From Alphaproteobacteria bacterium (lineage in GTDB: Bacteria > Pseudomonadota > Alphaproteobacteria > Rs-D84), in NCBI GenBank assembly GCA_009784815.1, contig WQXN01000005.1:1-55648 (forward strand): DNA of 55,648 nucleotides, written 5' to 3'. The translations under genes were made by a program, and so were the position numbers. This document shows positions 26,357 to 35,312 of this stretch, piece after piece; position 1 is the stretch's first letter; every line of letters starts with the position of its first letter. The notes beneath the pieces are model-generated. The model had not been told where the DNA came from. It saw only the letters and a list, made by a program, of their open reading frames with translations, and made no database searches.

Positions 26357-26362
26357 TATAAT
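26357..26362 (+). promoter_or_regulatory. -10 box TATAAT of the beta-barrel/phosphatase operon
   Basis: TATAAT lies 20 bases before ATG 26383, with a GGGAGAG ribosome binding site between them. A clear -35 is not seen. Confidence 0.5.
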
Positions 26363-26382
26363 CTTTCAACAGGGAGAGCATC

Positions 26383-27036
26383 ATGAAGAAAACCATTCTA
26401 TTAGGCGCGGCGGTATGTTTTATCGCGGGGCAGACCGCAGCCGCGGACAAGAATTTTTACATAGGCGCCAAGGGAATGGCGAACTTCGTCAGCCATAATT
26501 TTTACGCGACCATTCCGGCGTACGATATTTCAAGCGAGAAAGTAGCCGACGCGGACGTGTCGTTCGGAATGCAGCAGGGGTTGGAACTTTCCCTTGGAAA
26601 ATATCTTAGTCGCAATTGGCGCGCGCAGGTAGATTTGGGAGCGTTGGCCAGACGCGACGAAAAGCTTGTGCCTTCGCAGGGGCTTGGATTTTTCGAGTCG
26701 GCTTATTACGCCACTTTGAACGGAATATACGGCACAGGACAGGGATTCTATATCGGCGCGGGCGCGGGCGCGGCTTATCTTAAAACCGGAATCGAAGACT
26801 ATGCCGGCGGCAGCAACCGCGCTTCGGGCGCGTCGCCCATGGGCGCGGTGATGATCGGGTTCGAGAGAGACATGTCCGGAGGCCTGACCTTCGACGCCGG
26901 AGTAAAGACTTTCGCATGGTACGGCAAAGAACATAGGTATGAACAATTAGCCGAACCTCCGATCGGCGTCGAGGGGATCGGCACCGGACTTGTTTGGAAC
27001 TTGGCGTTAACTTTAGGAGTGAGGTATAATTTCTGA
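26383..27036 (+). CDS. Outer membrane beta-barrel protein
   Basis: A 217-residue protein with a signal peptide (1 to about 21, ending TAAA). Alternating-hydrophobicity strands and a C-terminal Phe (GVRYNF) give the classic outer-membrane signature. Strand pairs such as FYIGAGAGAAYL and LALTLGVRYNF suggest an eight-stranded barrel of the OmpW/OmpA-like size class. It is the first gene of a three-gene overlapping operon ending in an alkaline phosphatase. A porin or adhesin role is possible. Confidence 0.85.
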   Translation: MKKTILLGAAVCFIAGQTAAADKNFYIGAKGMANFVSHNFYATIPAYDISSEKVADADVSFGMQQGLELSLGKYLSRNWRAQVDLGALARRDEKLVPSQGLGFFESAYYATLNGIYGTGQGFYIGAGAGAAYLKTGIEDYAGGSNRASGASPMGAVMIGFERDMSGGLTFDAGVKTFAWYGKEHRYEQLAEPPIGVEGIGTGLVWNLALTLGVRYNF

Positions 27037-27686
27037 TGAAAAAATATTACATACTTTTATTGGCTTTGATTTTTGCGCCGCTTTGCGCGGACGCCGCCGT
27101 GATCGGCGCGCGTAACGCCGCTCAGAGACCGGTTATCGCAACTCCTCAGCGTTCGGCGGTTACGGCGCGCGCCGTGTCATTAGGCGGTCATATAAACACT
27201 AAAACCGGAGGGACGGGCGCGCCAGTAAGATTGACGCCGCCCACCGGCCAAGGCGGCGGAGTTTCAGGCCCAGGGGTAGCCGCTTTGGAAGCGCGCGTAG
27301 ACAGTCTTGAGGCGCAGATATTGGATTTCTTGGATAATCACACCGGCGGTTCGCCCATGCCCGCGGACGTTTACACGATCTCGGAAGTGGACGGTCTATT
27401 GGACGGCAAACAGGACGTTTTGCCGGCGGGCGGATTCTGGGGGCAGGTTCTTATGCGCGGCAGCGGCGACGAGTTGGTATGGACTACGCCCGACAGCGGA
27501 GGAGATATATGGATTCACGGAAACACTATTCTTGGAAATAATTTGGGATGGATTTCCGCAGCGACCGGGCTGACCAACCACCAAGTCGCCGGCATGCTTG
27601 CGGGGACCAGCGTAGTTACTACCTCTGGAAATTACAACATAACCGGAATTTTAAACGTTCCTACTCCTCTGCTACCGTTGCCATGA
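27036..27686 (+). CDS. Exported protein of unknown function
   Basis: A 216-residue product with a signal peptide (1 to about 20, ending ADA). A Gly/Pro/Thr-rich low-complexity stretch precedes a short coiled coil (about residues 87-100: VAALEARVDSLEAQI) and a beta-rich C-terminal part. No family is recognised; the coil-then-beta order recalls trimeric fibre or tail-spike stalks. It begins within the stop of the beta-barrel gene and ends with ATGA overlapping the phosphatase start. Confidence 0.75.
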   Translation: MKKYYILLLALIFAPLCADAAVIGARNAAQRPVIATPQRSAVTARAVSLGGHINTKTGGTGAPVRLTPPTGQGGGVSGPGVAALEARVDSLEAQILDFLDNHTGGSPMPADVYTISEVDGLLDGKQDVLPAGGFWGQVLMRGSGDELVWTTPDSGGDIWIHGNTILGNNLGWISAATGLTNHQVAGMLAGTSVVTTSGNYNITGILNVPTPLLPLP

Positions 27687-28825
27687 AAAAGTATTTTGCA
27701 TCAATATTAGTTGCCGTTGCGATAATTTTGCCGCCGGGCATTCGCGCAAGCGGGCAGCTGGCAAATGTCGAGTATGTCCACCTGGCGATAGAACAAGCCA
27801 GCGGAATATCAATACCTTGGCATCCGGCGGTTTCCTCGAAACAAGTCGCCAATTTAGAATATCTGCTTAGCGTCATCGATATGGCTAATTTGGAAGCCGG
27901 CAAATTGACCCAGTACAGATTTCACACCTCGTCGATGAAGCAGGCGGTTAATACCACAGCCGTACATATGGCTATAGACAGCCTGCTTGCGGCCGATCCT
28001 GAAAATCCAAGAACTCCCGGAAGCGTGATACTCATGATAGGCGACGGCATGGGCATAAACCATGTGAACTGCTCGGGCGGATATATTTCGACCTTGCCTG
28101 TTTCGGCTTGGGTTTCGACTGATCCGGCAGACTGCACGCAATGGTGGTGCATAACCGACTCGGCCGCGGCCACCACCGCTTATTCATGCGGCATAAAAAC
28201 AAACAACAACTTCCTTGCTATGAACCCATCCAAAATTCCTTGCGAAACGGTGGCCCAGCGGGCGGCGCGGGCGGGATACAGATCGGTCATAGCATCAAAC
28301 GATTCATTGACCGGAGCCACGCCGGCCGCGTTCTTCGCGCATACCACAAGGCACGAGCCCGAGGTTATATTAGAATGGCTTGCCTTGGCGCCGCCCATGA
28401 TAACAGTGGGCAGCTTGGTAAGTCCGGCAGCTTATACAGAGCAGCTGATCAGCCAATACAATTCGGGCGAGGGGGAAAACGGCCTAATAAACGGCAAGCC
28501 GTTCTTTTGGATGATCGAGGAGGCCGCGATAGACTGGACTTCGCACTACAACGATTTACCGGCCATGTTGGCCCGTATGGACGACTTTAATGACGCGGTT
28601 CAGGCAGCCGTGGCCTTCGTCGGGCAAAATCCCGAAATAACTCTTATCATAGCCGGCGACCACGAAACCGGCGGCCTTACCGAAAACTGCGTGTTCACGG
28701 ATTTGGGCCACACGGGCGTCGATGTTCCGCTTTACGCTTTTGGCGAGCATGCAGCGCTTTTCACCGGAGGAGTAATACCAAACGACGAAGTGGGCCGCCG
28801 TATCCGCCGCATAATATTCCCTTGA
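27683..28825 (+). CDS. Alkaline phosphatase (PhoA-type), exported
   Basis: A 380-residue periplasmic or surface phosphomonoesterase. The signal peptide is about 1-22. The metal and nucleophile motifs are present: LMIGDGMG (D121), ITDSAAATTAY (Ser160), IEEAAIDWTSHYND, GDHETGG and HTGVDVPLYAFG. Residues 26-100 form an extra N-terminal region with three similar helical blocks (ANVEYVHLAIEQ, ANLEYLLSVID, VNTTAVHMAID). ATG 27683 is chosen because it overlaps the upstream stop as ATGA and gives a proper signal peptide. The final codons overlap the -35 box of the next promoter. Confidence 0.92.
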   Translation: MKKYFASILVAVAIILPPGIRASGQLANVEYVHLAIEQASGISIPWHPAVSSKQVANLEYLLSVIDMANLEAGKLTQYRFHTSSMKQAVNTTAVHMAIDSLLAADPENPRTPGSVILMIGDGMGINHVNCSGGYISTLPVSAWVSTDPADCTQWWCITDSAAATTAYSCGIKTNNNFLAMNPSKIPCETVAQRAARAGYRSVIASNDSLTGATPAAFFAHTTRHEPEVILEWLALAPPMITVGSLVSPAAYTEQLISQYNSGEGENGLINGKPFFWMIEEAAIDWTSHYNDLPAMLARMDDFNDAVQAAVAFVGQNPEITLIIAGDHETGGLTENCVFTDLGHTGVDVPLYAFGEHAALFTGGVIPNDEVGRRIRRIIFP

Positions 28826-28851
28826 AAACCGTCGGCGGGGGGGGGTATAGT
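28822..28851 (+). promoter_or_regulatory. Promoter with G9 tract in the spacer, probable phase-variable promoter
   Basis: -35 TTGAAA (28822-28827), 18-base spacer that ends in nine G (28837-28845), -10 TATAGT (28846-28851). The ATG of the next gene is at 28859, the predicted +1. Losing one G would give the optimal 17-base spacing, so tract length should tune or switch transcription. Confidence 0.7.
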
Positions 28852-28858
28852 AGCGGGC

Positions 28859-29824
28859 ATGAGCGCCAATGAATATATTTTAAATGAATTAAATCAGCTT
28901 AAAAAGCCGTTTGGTTTAGCCGTTCCGAAAACCGACTCCGAGATGGAGGATGAAATAGTCCGCCTGATCATGTCCCAAAAATTCCGCAACAACGCCGCCA
29001 ATGACGAAACCAAGGCGCATGTTAGGGAAGCGGTGCGACGTAGCGTATCGCAAAAAGCTCCGATAAATTTTGTCTGGCCCGGGAACTACTGGAAGCTGTG
29101 GAGGCTCGACGAAGCTCCGGAAGCGGATTTCGCCGAGTTGTTCGCATTTATGTATTTTACCGAATATCTAAAGCGTATTTGCGAAATATACAAACCCGGA
29201 GTTTGGTTCGATTTCTTCAGCGACGATTTGATCATTACAAAACTCAATAATTATAAGCGGCCGGATATCGAAAAACATGAAGCTTCCGTACGTCGCATAA
29301 TCGAATTTTTACGACCGTACCAGCCGGACAATCTTAAGTTCACAACGACGCCCGTTCTCAGCCAGTTCAAAAACGAGGGCGATTTTTGGCAGGCCGTGGA
29401 CAGAAACTTGGAAAAGATAAAACAAGGGCCGCCGCGCGTTATTACCGACCGAGAGAGAAGCGCTATGAACCTAAACGTGCGCCTTTTGCCAGGGCAGATC
29501 GACGATCCGCTGTGGCGTGACAAGGTAATACATCTTCATGACGCCTATCTTATCGCAAAGGCCGAACCCAAGTACCACAAAAACAATCCGGATAAAATAG
29601 GACTGTTCGCAAACGCATTACCCGGATTCATAGGAATCGGGGTAACCAAGCTGTCCGTCATAAGGCTTGGAGTCGGAGCAGGTGTTTTGGTAAGGAAAGG
29701 GGATAGTTTCGGAATGACCGTAATGTCAAAGAACCAAATCGATAACGCCAAGTTCGAATGGCAGCCGGTAAATCTGCCCGGCCTTGCCGGAAAAAACTTT
29801 TCAAAAATAAGAGTGATCGCGTGA
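28859..29824 (+). CDS. Unknown cytoplasmic protein under the G9 promoter
   Basis: A 321-residue soluble protein with no signal peptide. The N-terminal half is helical; a central stretch reads INFVWPGNYWKLWRLDEAPE, then IYKPGVWFDFFSDDLII and, after a helix, IEFLRPYQPDNLKF. This wording faintly recalls the DIT1/PvcA-type isocyanide synthase family (PGA-type loop followed by an SD motif), but the resemblance is too weak to name it. The C-terminal part is a beta domain. Translation starts at the predicted mRNA 5' end. Its last bases overlap the metallo-hydrolase start as GTGA, so the two are coupled. Confidence 0.75.
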   Translation: MSANEYILNELNQLKKPFGLAVPKTDSEMEDEIVRLIMSQKFRNNAANDETKAHVREAVRRSVSQKAPINFVWPGNYWKLWRLDEAPEADFAELFAFMYFTEYLKRICEIYKPGVWFDFFSDDLIITKLNNYKRPDIEKHEASVRRIIEFLRPYQPDNLKFTTTPVLSQFKNEGDFWQAVDRNLEKIKQGPPRVITDRERSAMNLNVRLLPGQIDDPLWRDKVIHLHDAYLIAKAEPKYHKNNPDKIGLFANALPGFIGIGVTKLSVIRLGVGAGVLVRKGDSFGMTVMSKNQIDNAKFEWQPVNLPGLAGKNFSKIRVIA

Positions 29825-30497
29825 AAATAAAAGTCATCGGATCGGATTCGGCGTTCGAAGGATTGAATTCCAGCCTGTTTTTCACGGAAGACAGGGGGGG
29901 GTAGAACGCGGAGTTTTGGTCGACTGCGGATTCACGGTGTTTCCGGAACTAACCCGATTGTCTTTGCGCGAAAAAGTGGACGTAGTTTTAATTTCGCACT
30001 TGCATCCCGATCATACAGGCTCACTCTGCACTCTGGCCATATGGTCTATTATATTTAGAAAGAAAAAAATATTCGTCGGAGGCGAAGACGCAGCCGAACT
30101 TTTCATAGTTCAGGGAATCCGCCCGAACGATTTCGAACCCTTGCCCTCGGACGATCCATTGAACATCAAGACTATTAGGACCGCGCATATTCCCGGAAGC
30201 GGCCACAACAAGGCTCTTTTCATCGCGGATACAATTTTATGGTCCGGAGATACGAACGAGAGCATTCTGGACAGCGATTACGCGCGCCAAGCCAAGATCA
30301 TTTTTCACGAAGCAGTCATGGAACCGCGCACCGGAGCCCATACCGGCATAGAAATATTAAACCAGGCCGCGCCCGATATAAAAGCCAAAACCTGGCTGAT
30401 ACACATACCAGAAAAAGAAAGGGCTGAAATCGAAAGGCTGGCGGCTGAAATGGGCTTTGCCGGAGTATGTTATAACGGCCAGGAAATAGAATTGTAA
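29821..30497 (+). CDS. MBL-fold metallo-hydrolase, out of frame at a G8 tract (phase-variable, OFF as read)
   Basis: The frame opens at GTG 29821, overlapping the upstream stop, and encodes MKIKVIGSDSAF followed by EGLNSSLFFTED, the usual first strand and turn of a metallo-beta-lactamase fold. It then meets eight G (29894-29901) and an immediate TAG. The rest lies in another frame and continues GVLVDCGFTVF with the metal motif SHLHPDHTG, then the later ligands in GSGHN, SGDTN and LIHIPE. One extra G joins the two parts into a seamless 225-residue protein through DRGGVERGVLVDCG. Two lost G would also do. Substrate unknown; family members act on phosphodiesters or nucleotides. Confidence 0.85.
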
Positions 30498-30504
30498 TCA
30501 AAAA

Positions 30505-30843
30505 TTATTTCGCGGGCTTTTTCTTTTTCGGTTTGGGGATCTTCGTGACCCGCGCAAGCGTCCCGGTCATTTCGGTCGCAAGGCTTGGGTCCTCCATATC
30601 CAATATGTAATGGGGTTTTGCTCCCTTATAAGGTTGTCCGGATTCCGGCGCGGCGCCGTATTGTTCGAACACGTACAGAGTTTCGGGAAGCTGCTTCACA
30701 TATACCGTATTGTCGCAGACCAGCAGCACGGGTCGGGCGTCGCAGTACACCATATATTCTCCGAACATTTTTTTGAATGATATGTCGCCAGCGGTTCGCA
30801 CAGAATCACAGACAAAATTTATAAAATCAATATCCGTCGCCAT
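30505..30843 (-). CDS. TfoX N-terminal-domain protein
   Basis: A 112-residue protein with the TfoX/Sxy N-terminal pattern (FKKMFGEYMVYCDARPVLLVCDNTVYVK). In Gammaproteobacteria such domains regulate competence genes; free-standing ones in other phyla have no settled role. The tail is Lys/Pro-rich (PKPKKKKPAK). It overlaps the upstream coiled-coil gene by one base and is its operon partner. Confidence 0.9.
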   Translation of the reverse strand: MATDIDFINFVCDSVRTAGDISFKKMFGEYMVYCDARPVLLVCDNTVYVKQLPETLYVFEQYGAAPESGQPYKGAKPHYILDMEDPSLATEMTGTLARVTKIPKPKKKKPAK

Positions 30844-32681
30844 CAGCTTATCAGTTCCTTCATCGCAAGATATATCCGGCCTATGTCGGTTTTAAGTAAG
30901 GTCGCGGTGATCGCGTCCTTGTTTTCGTCCTGAGACGCATCAAGCAGCATCTTATGGAATCCGCGCATGAACTGCGTCGCGTTTCCGCGAAACGCCGCGT
31001 CGGTTTTGAACAAATTTTGAAATTTCTTTTTGTCCGCGGTCGAAACCAGTTTTGCGAACCATTTCGAAAAGACAGTCTTGTCGCCGGCCTTGTAGCGATC
31101 CCAAACCTGATCCGGGATTTCGGAATTCGCAGCCTGCACCAGATCCAGTGATATTTCGTTCAGCTTTTCTATCATACCGCTTGCCTGGGTCATGAATACT
31201 CCGGAAGCTTCGGGGCGGGCGGGGATAGGCGCGCGTTTTGCGACGGTCTTGCGCGCGGTTTCCATGCCTTGGGTCAGCTTTTCCATTTTCGACAGCGCGT
31301 CGGAATAATCGGTAAGCAGTTCGATCATCATCTGCCTTGACTGCTCGGTAAGCTTCTCAAGCTTCATGCTTGAATCCGTCATGCCGACGACGGATTCCGA
31401 AGTAGTTTTGCTTAGCAATTTAAGCTTGCCTGAAATCTCCTCGGAATTCTGACCCAGTTCAGGCAGCACTTGCTTATAGCTTGCGATAAGCTGAGTAAGC
31501 GGCTGCAGATGCGCCGTCACGTCGCGCGACATTTCTATCATGCCCGACGCCTGTCCGGTCATTTTGGAATTCATGTTGTCCAGCTCGGCCAGCGTATCCT
31601 TTATGCCGCCGCTCATCAGCGCGACGCTGTCCGCGAACGCGGCTTGCGCGGATCCGGTATCGCTTAACGCGCTGTTCGCCTTTTCCGAAATCTGCGTCAG
31701 GCTTTCCAGCATGCCGCTTATCATTTCTTTCACTTCGTTCTGCAGGCGTCCGGTCAAAGTCGTGATCTGGCTTGATATTCCTTTTACAAAGCCTTCGGTG
31801 TCGGTCGCGTGCTCCATCAAAGTCTGCACGGATTTTTCCAATATCTGCTGCTGCTTGTCGATGCTGCTTTCGGCAAGCCTGATCTGGCTTCCGACGGCGC
31901 TGGCGGTGTTGGTAAGCCCGCCCAGCTGCTGATCAAGAAGCGTTTTCGACTGGCGCGTATAAGTCTCGATTTTATTCATGTGCGCGTCCACGGATTTTTC
32001 GTTGCTCTCCAGCATCTCGAAAAGTCCGGCGGAATCATCGCGCATTTTTCCAAACTTCTCGACCGTGTCGACAAGAAGCTTGCCAAGGGTCCCGGCAAGC
32101 GCGTCGCCCTCGATCGTAAAGGAATTCATTTGCGCCGTGTTGCTTTCAAGCCCGGCGGCCAATGACGCCGTGATTTTTTTCGATCCTTCAAGCCATTCGT
32201 CGAAGCATCCGCGTATCCTGTCCACGCGATCCGAAATTTCGGTCGATACGGCGTCCGCGTTCGCAAACAGCTCGGCCACTTTTGCGCCGAACTCTTTCGA
32301 GCTGGTCATAAGATCGCCCCAGCTGTCCGAAACCACTATCTTTGCAAAGCCGTCCATGCGGGTTTCAAGCACGCCCGTCATGTCGGCCAGTTTGTCGGTG
32401 CTTTTGGTCAGGCTGCCCGCGATCTGTTCGGCCCGCGCGGTTTGTGATTCTATGTTTTGCGACATTTTCGAAAGCGCCGCGCCTATGGCGGCCAGGTGTT
32501 TGGCCGTCAACTGATCAATCAGAGATTTAGCTTCCTCAAGCTTGGCTTGGGACGGATCAAGCAGGATTTTAGCCAAAGCTCGATTGGCCTTGGCTGATTT
32601 CATCAAGGCGTATACGGCAAAGGCCGCGACGCAGCCCATAAAAATCAAAACCACCAGCGATAAAATCATAAATTCATTCAT
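30843..32681 (-). CDS. Large membrane-anchored coiled-coil protein
   Basis: A 612-residue protein with one N-terminal transmembrane helix (about residues 6-28) and about 460 residues of predicted coiled coil rich in Ser/Ala/Leu/Gln. It resembles the cytoplasmic part of chemoreceptors but lacks a recognisable hairpin signalling motif. The last 100 residues form a separate helical domain. A cell-envelope scaffold role is possible. An AAAGGAAAG site precedes the start. The promoter lies in the 36-base gap to the divergent AddA gene. Confidence 0.8.
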   Translation of the reverse strand: MNEFMILSLVVLIFMGCVAAFAVYALMKSAKANRALAKILLDPSQAKLEEAKSLIDQLTAKHLAAIGAALSKMSQNIESQTARAEQIAGSLTKSTDKLADMTGVLETRMDGFAKIVVSDSWGDLMTSSKEFGAKVAELFANADAVSTEISDRVDRIRGCFDEWLEGSKKITASLAAGLESNTAQMNSFTIEGDALAGTLGKLLVDTVEKFGKMRDDSAGLFEMLESNEKSVDAHMNKIETYTRQSKTLLDQQLGGLTNTASAVGSQIRLAESSIDKQQQILEKSVQTLMEHATDTEGFVKGISSQITTLTGRLQNEVKEMISGMLESLTQISEKANSALSDTGSAQAAFADSVALMSGGIKDTLAELDNMNSKMTGQASGMIEMSRDVTAHLQPLTQLIASYKQVLPELGQNSEEISGKLKLLSKTTSESVVGMTDSSMKLEKLTEQSRQMMIELLTDYSDALSKMEKLTQGMETARKTVAKRAPIPARPEASGVFMTQASGMIEKLNEISLDLVQAANSEIPDQVWDRYKAGDKTVFSKWFAKLVSTADKKKFQNLFKTDAAFRGNATQFMRGFHKMLLDASQDENKDAITATLLKTDIGRIYLAMKELIS

Positions 32682-32705
32682 CTAGACTTTCCTTTCCACG
32701 GGGAT

Positions 32706-32711
32706 TATAAT
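32706..32711 (+). promoter_or_regulatory. -10 box TATAAT, leaderless AddA helicase promoter
   Basis: TATAAT is followed by six bases and GTG 32718, with ATG 32721 right after. The predicted +1 is the GTG. Confidence 0.5.
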
Positions 32712-32717
32712 ACAAAG

Positions 32718-35312
32718 GTGATGAAAAACAAGACTATTTTACAATCGGGCGGCAAACCGGGTTTGTCCAAAGAACAGTCCGCCGCCGCAGACCCCGCGTC
32801 GCACGTATGGGTGCAGGCCAACGCGGGCACAGGAAAGACTACCGTTTTAATCAGACGCCTGTTGAAACTTATGCTGGACGGCGCGGATATGGGGTCGATT
32901 TTGTGCCTTACTTACACGAACGCCGCAGCGGCGGAAATAAGGGAAAGGATTCTTAATTCCCTTAAAGGATTCGTCACCATGAACGACGACGCGCTGCAGG
33001 AAAAACTGACCGATATAGGCAGCGGAACTATTGAAAAGGCAAGGTCGCTTTTCTATGAGTACATCGACGGCATGGATTCGCTTAAAATACAAACAATCCA
33101 CGGTTTCTGTCAGGAAATTTTACGACGCTTTCCACTTGAAGCCGGGCTTGATCCATCCTGGTCGCCGATGGGGGATTCCGACAAGAACCGCATGATCCGG
33201 GACGTGTTCAAAAAACTGTGGGAGAACAGCGAAGACGCCGAACTTCGGGACGCGCTTGTTCACATAATGGACCGGCTTTCCGAGTACGGGTTCACAAGTG
33301 TGCAAAAACTGGTCGCAGGGCTATATTCAAATTTTTTCACATTAGATTTTAACATTAATAATACAGTGCAATTCATTGAAACTATTAAAGAAAATTTAAA
33401 AATATATAATTTCGATAAAAATGACTTTTTATCCCCCCAGCGTATGAAACTAAGGCAAATATACGGCGCAAAATTGATCAAAGCTGCGGGTGACGCCAAG
33501 TACGCTTACGGTATTGGCGAAGGCATGTTAATGTTCGTAAAAGGAGAGATAGATTTTGAAGAATACAAGTCAAAATTCATAACTTTGAAACTTACGAAAA
33601 GCAAGCACGCCATTTTGTCCGAGAAAAAATACGGCATGGAAATTTCCATGTTCGTCGCGGCTGAACAGACGGATATTTATAACGCAGCGCAAGCCGCAGC
33701 GCAAGAGGAACTGCTGCGCGACACCGCCGCTCTTTATATAGCAGCCGCCAAATTTTCCGCGGAATTCCGCCATGCCAAGGAACAAGCCGCAAGACTGCAC
33801 TACGACGATCTCATACTGTACACTTCGCGGTTATTTTCATCCACGGATATGATGGGATGGGTTATTTCGCAGCTGGATTCCAAAGTTCGCCACATTATGG
33901 TCGACGAAGCGCAGGACACAAGCCCCGCGCAATGGGATATAATCAGAAGCATTTTGACCGACTTCTTCATTGCCGCGGGAAGACCTTCGCTTTTTGTGGT
34001 CGGAGATCCCAAACAATCGATATATTCCTTCCAGGGGGCAAGCATAGACAGCTTTTATTCGGCCGAGGAATATATCGGACGCCAGGTACGGGAAAATTTG
34101 ATGGAATTTCAACAAATCGACTTCCAAAAATCCTATCGGACGGCGCAAACCATTCTTGACGTAGTAGATTACTTTTTTAATCAAGAATCAACGACCGGCG
34201 TCATTAACTGGAAGAAAAAGTCCAAGCATATTTCGGGCCGAAACAGCGACTTGGGCAAGGTGGTTCTTTACCCGCTTACAACCGAGGCCACCGACGTGGA
34301 AAATAATTACGCCAATCAGATAGCCGGGCATATAAAAAGTCGCGCCGATATTGATCCTTCGGACATTATGGTATTGGTCAAAAAACGTTACCCTCATGCG
34401 GCGAATATTATAAAGGCGCTTACCGAAGCCGGAGTGCCCGTCGCAGGCAGCGACCGGGTCGAGCTGGCACAAGCTTTGGCCGTGAAAGATCTACTTGCCG
34501 CGCTTAGGTTCTGTTTGGACAATAGCGATGATTTTTCGCTGGCTTGCATTTTGCGCTCTCCGCTATTTGAAATCACCGAGCCTGAATTATTTAATTTATG
34601 CTATGGGCGCGAAGGGACTCTGTTAGATAATATCGAAAACGCGGAACTGCGCGACAAGCTTTTGCAAATAATCGAATGGTCCAAGGAATACGGAGTTTAT
34701 TCGTTTCTTATGAAACTGCTTGATTCGCGCGGACGCCGCGAAAATATGCTAAAGCGTATGGGCGCGTCCATAATCGAACCGCTGGAAGAATTTCTAACTT
34801 TGGCACTGTCTTTCGAACGCACCCAAAGCGGCGGCATCGCGCAGTTCATCGACTGGTTTATGCGCGGAGAATCCACCGTAAAGCGCGATATGCAGTCCGC
34901 GTCCGGCGTCAGGGTCATGACGGTTTACGCCGCAAAAGGGCTAGAGTCAAAGGCAGTGTTCCTTGTAGACACGACTTTGATCCGCGGAAAATCCGAAGCC
35001 AATCCGGTAATTCCAATCAAAGGGCGTCGGCATTGGATTTGGAGTTTGGGACAGGGAAAACTGTCCGCGGATTATTGCGAAATAAAAGAGGCCTACGACG
35101 CCAAATATATGGAAGAATATTACCGGCTGCTTTACGTCGCCATGACCCGCGCAAGGGACGAACTTCATATATTCGGATGCGCCGGCGCCCGGGGCCCGAA
35201 CGAAGGCAGCTGGTTTGATCAATTGTCCAAAGTTCTTCCCGAATTTCCAGGCGCAAAAATCGATGACGGCCGCGTTACAATAGAAAACCAAAAAGGATCG
35301 GAAAATGGATAA
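32718..35312 (+). CDS. addA: AddA-type UvrD-family helicase lacking its nuclease domain
   Basis: ATP-dependent helicase of double-strand break repair. Walker A is ANAGTGKT (34-41). Motif Ia CLTYTNAAAAEI, motif II IMVDEAQDTSPAQW, motif III VVGDPKQSIYSFQGA, motif IV FQKSYRT, motif V VMTVYAAKGLE and motif VI LLYVAMTRARDELH are all present. At 864 residues it is some 250-300 shorter than full AddA and stops soon after motif VI, where the PD-(D/E)XK nuclease domain should follow. A matching nuclease domain is encoded alone at 43234. GTG 32718 or ATG 32721 is the start. AddB is not in the window. Confidence 0.88.
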   Translation: MMKNKTILQSGGKPGLSKEQSAAADPASHVWVQANAGTGKTTVLIRRLLKLMLDGADMGSILCLTYTNAAAAEIRERILNSLKGFVTMNDDALQEKLTDIGSGTIEKARSLFYEYIDGMDSLKIQTIHGFCQEILRRFPLEAGLDPSWSPMGDSDKNRMIRDVFKKLWENSEDAELRDALVHIMDRLSEYGFTSVQKLVAGLYSNFFTLDFNINNTVQFIETIKENLKIYNFDKNDFLSPQRMKLRQIYGAKLIKAAGDAKYAYGIGEGMLMFVKGEIDFEEYKSKFITLKLTKSKHAILSEKKYGMEISMFVAAEQTDIYNAAQAAAQEELLRDTAALYIAAAKFSAEFRHAKEQAARLHYDDLILYTSRLFSSTDMMGWVISQLDSKVRHIMVDEAQDTSPAQWDIIRSILTDFFIAAGRPSLFVVGDPKQSIYSFQGASIDSFYSAEEYIGRQVRENLMEFQQIDFQKSYRTAQTILDVVDYFFNQESTTGVINWKKKSKHISGRNSDLGKVVLYPLTTEATDVENNYANQIAGHIKSRADIDPSDIMVLVKKRYPHAANIIKALTEAGVPVAGSDRVELAQALAVKDLLAALRFCLDNSDDFSLACILRSPLFEITEPELFNLCYGREGTLLDNIENAELRDKLLQIIEWSKEYGVYSFLMKLLDSRGRRENMLKRMGASIIEPLEEFLTLALSFERTQSGGIAQFIDWFMRGESTVKRDMQSASGVRVMTVYAAKGLESKAVFLVDTTLIRGKSEANPVIPIKGRRHWIWSLGQGKLSADYCEIKEAYDAKYMEEYYRLLYVAMTRARDELHIFGCAGARGPNEGSWFDQLSKVLPEFPGAKIDDGRVTIENQKGSENG

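Noticed and set aside
27548-27682. Longer upstream start for the alkaline phosphatase
   Set aside because: It would bury the signal peptide inside the protein and overlap the previous gene by 139 bases; ATG 27683 gives a normal signal peptide and an ATGA junction.
33435-33440. C6 run inside the AddA helicase as another switch
   Set aside because: Six bases is too short to be notably unstable and it lies deep within the gene; similar short runs such as G6 near 51686 were also discounted.
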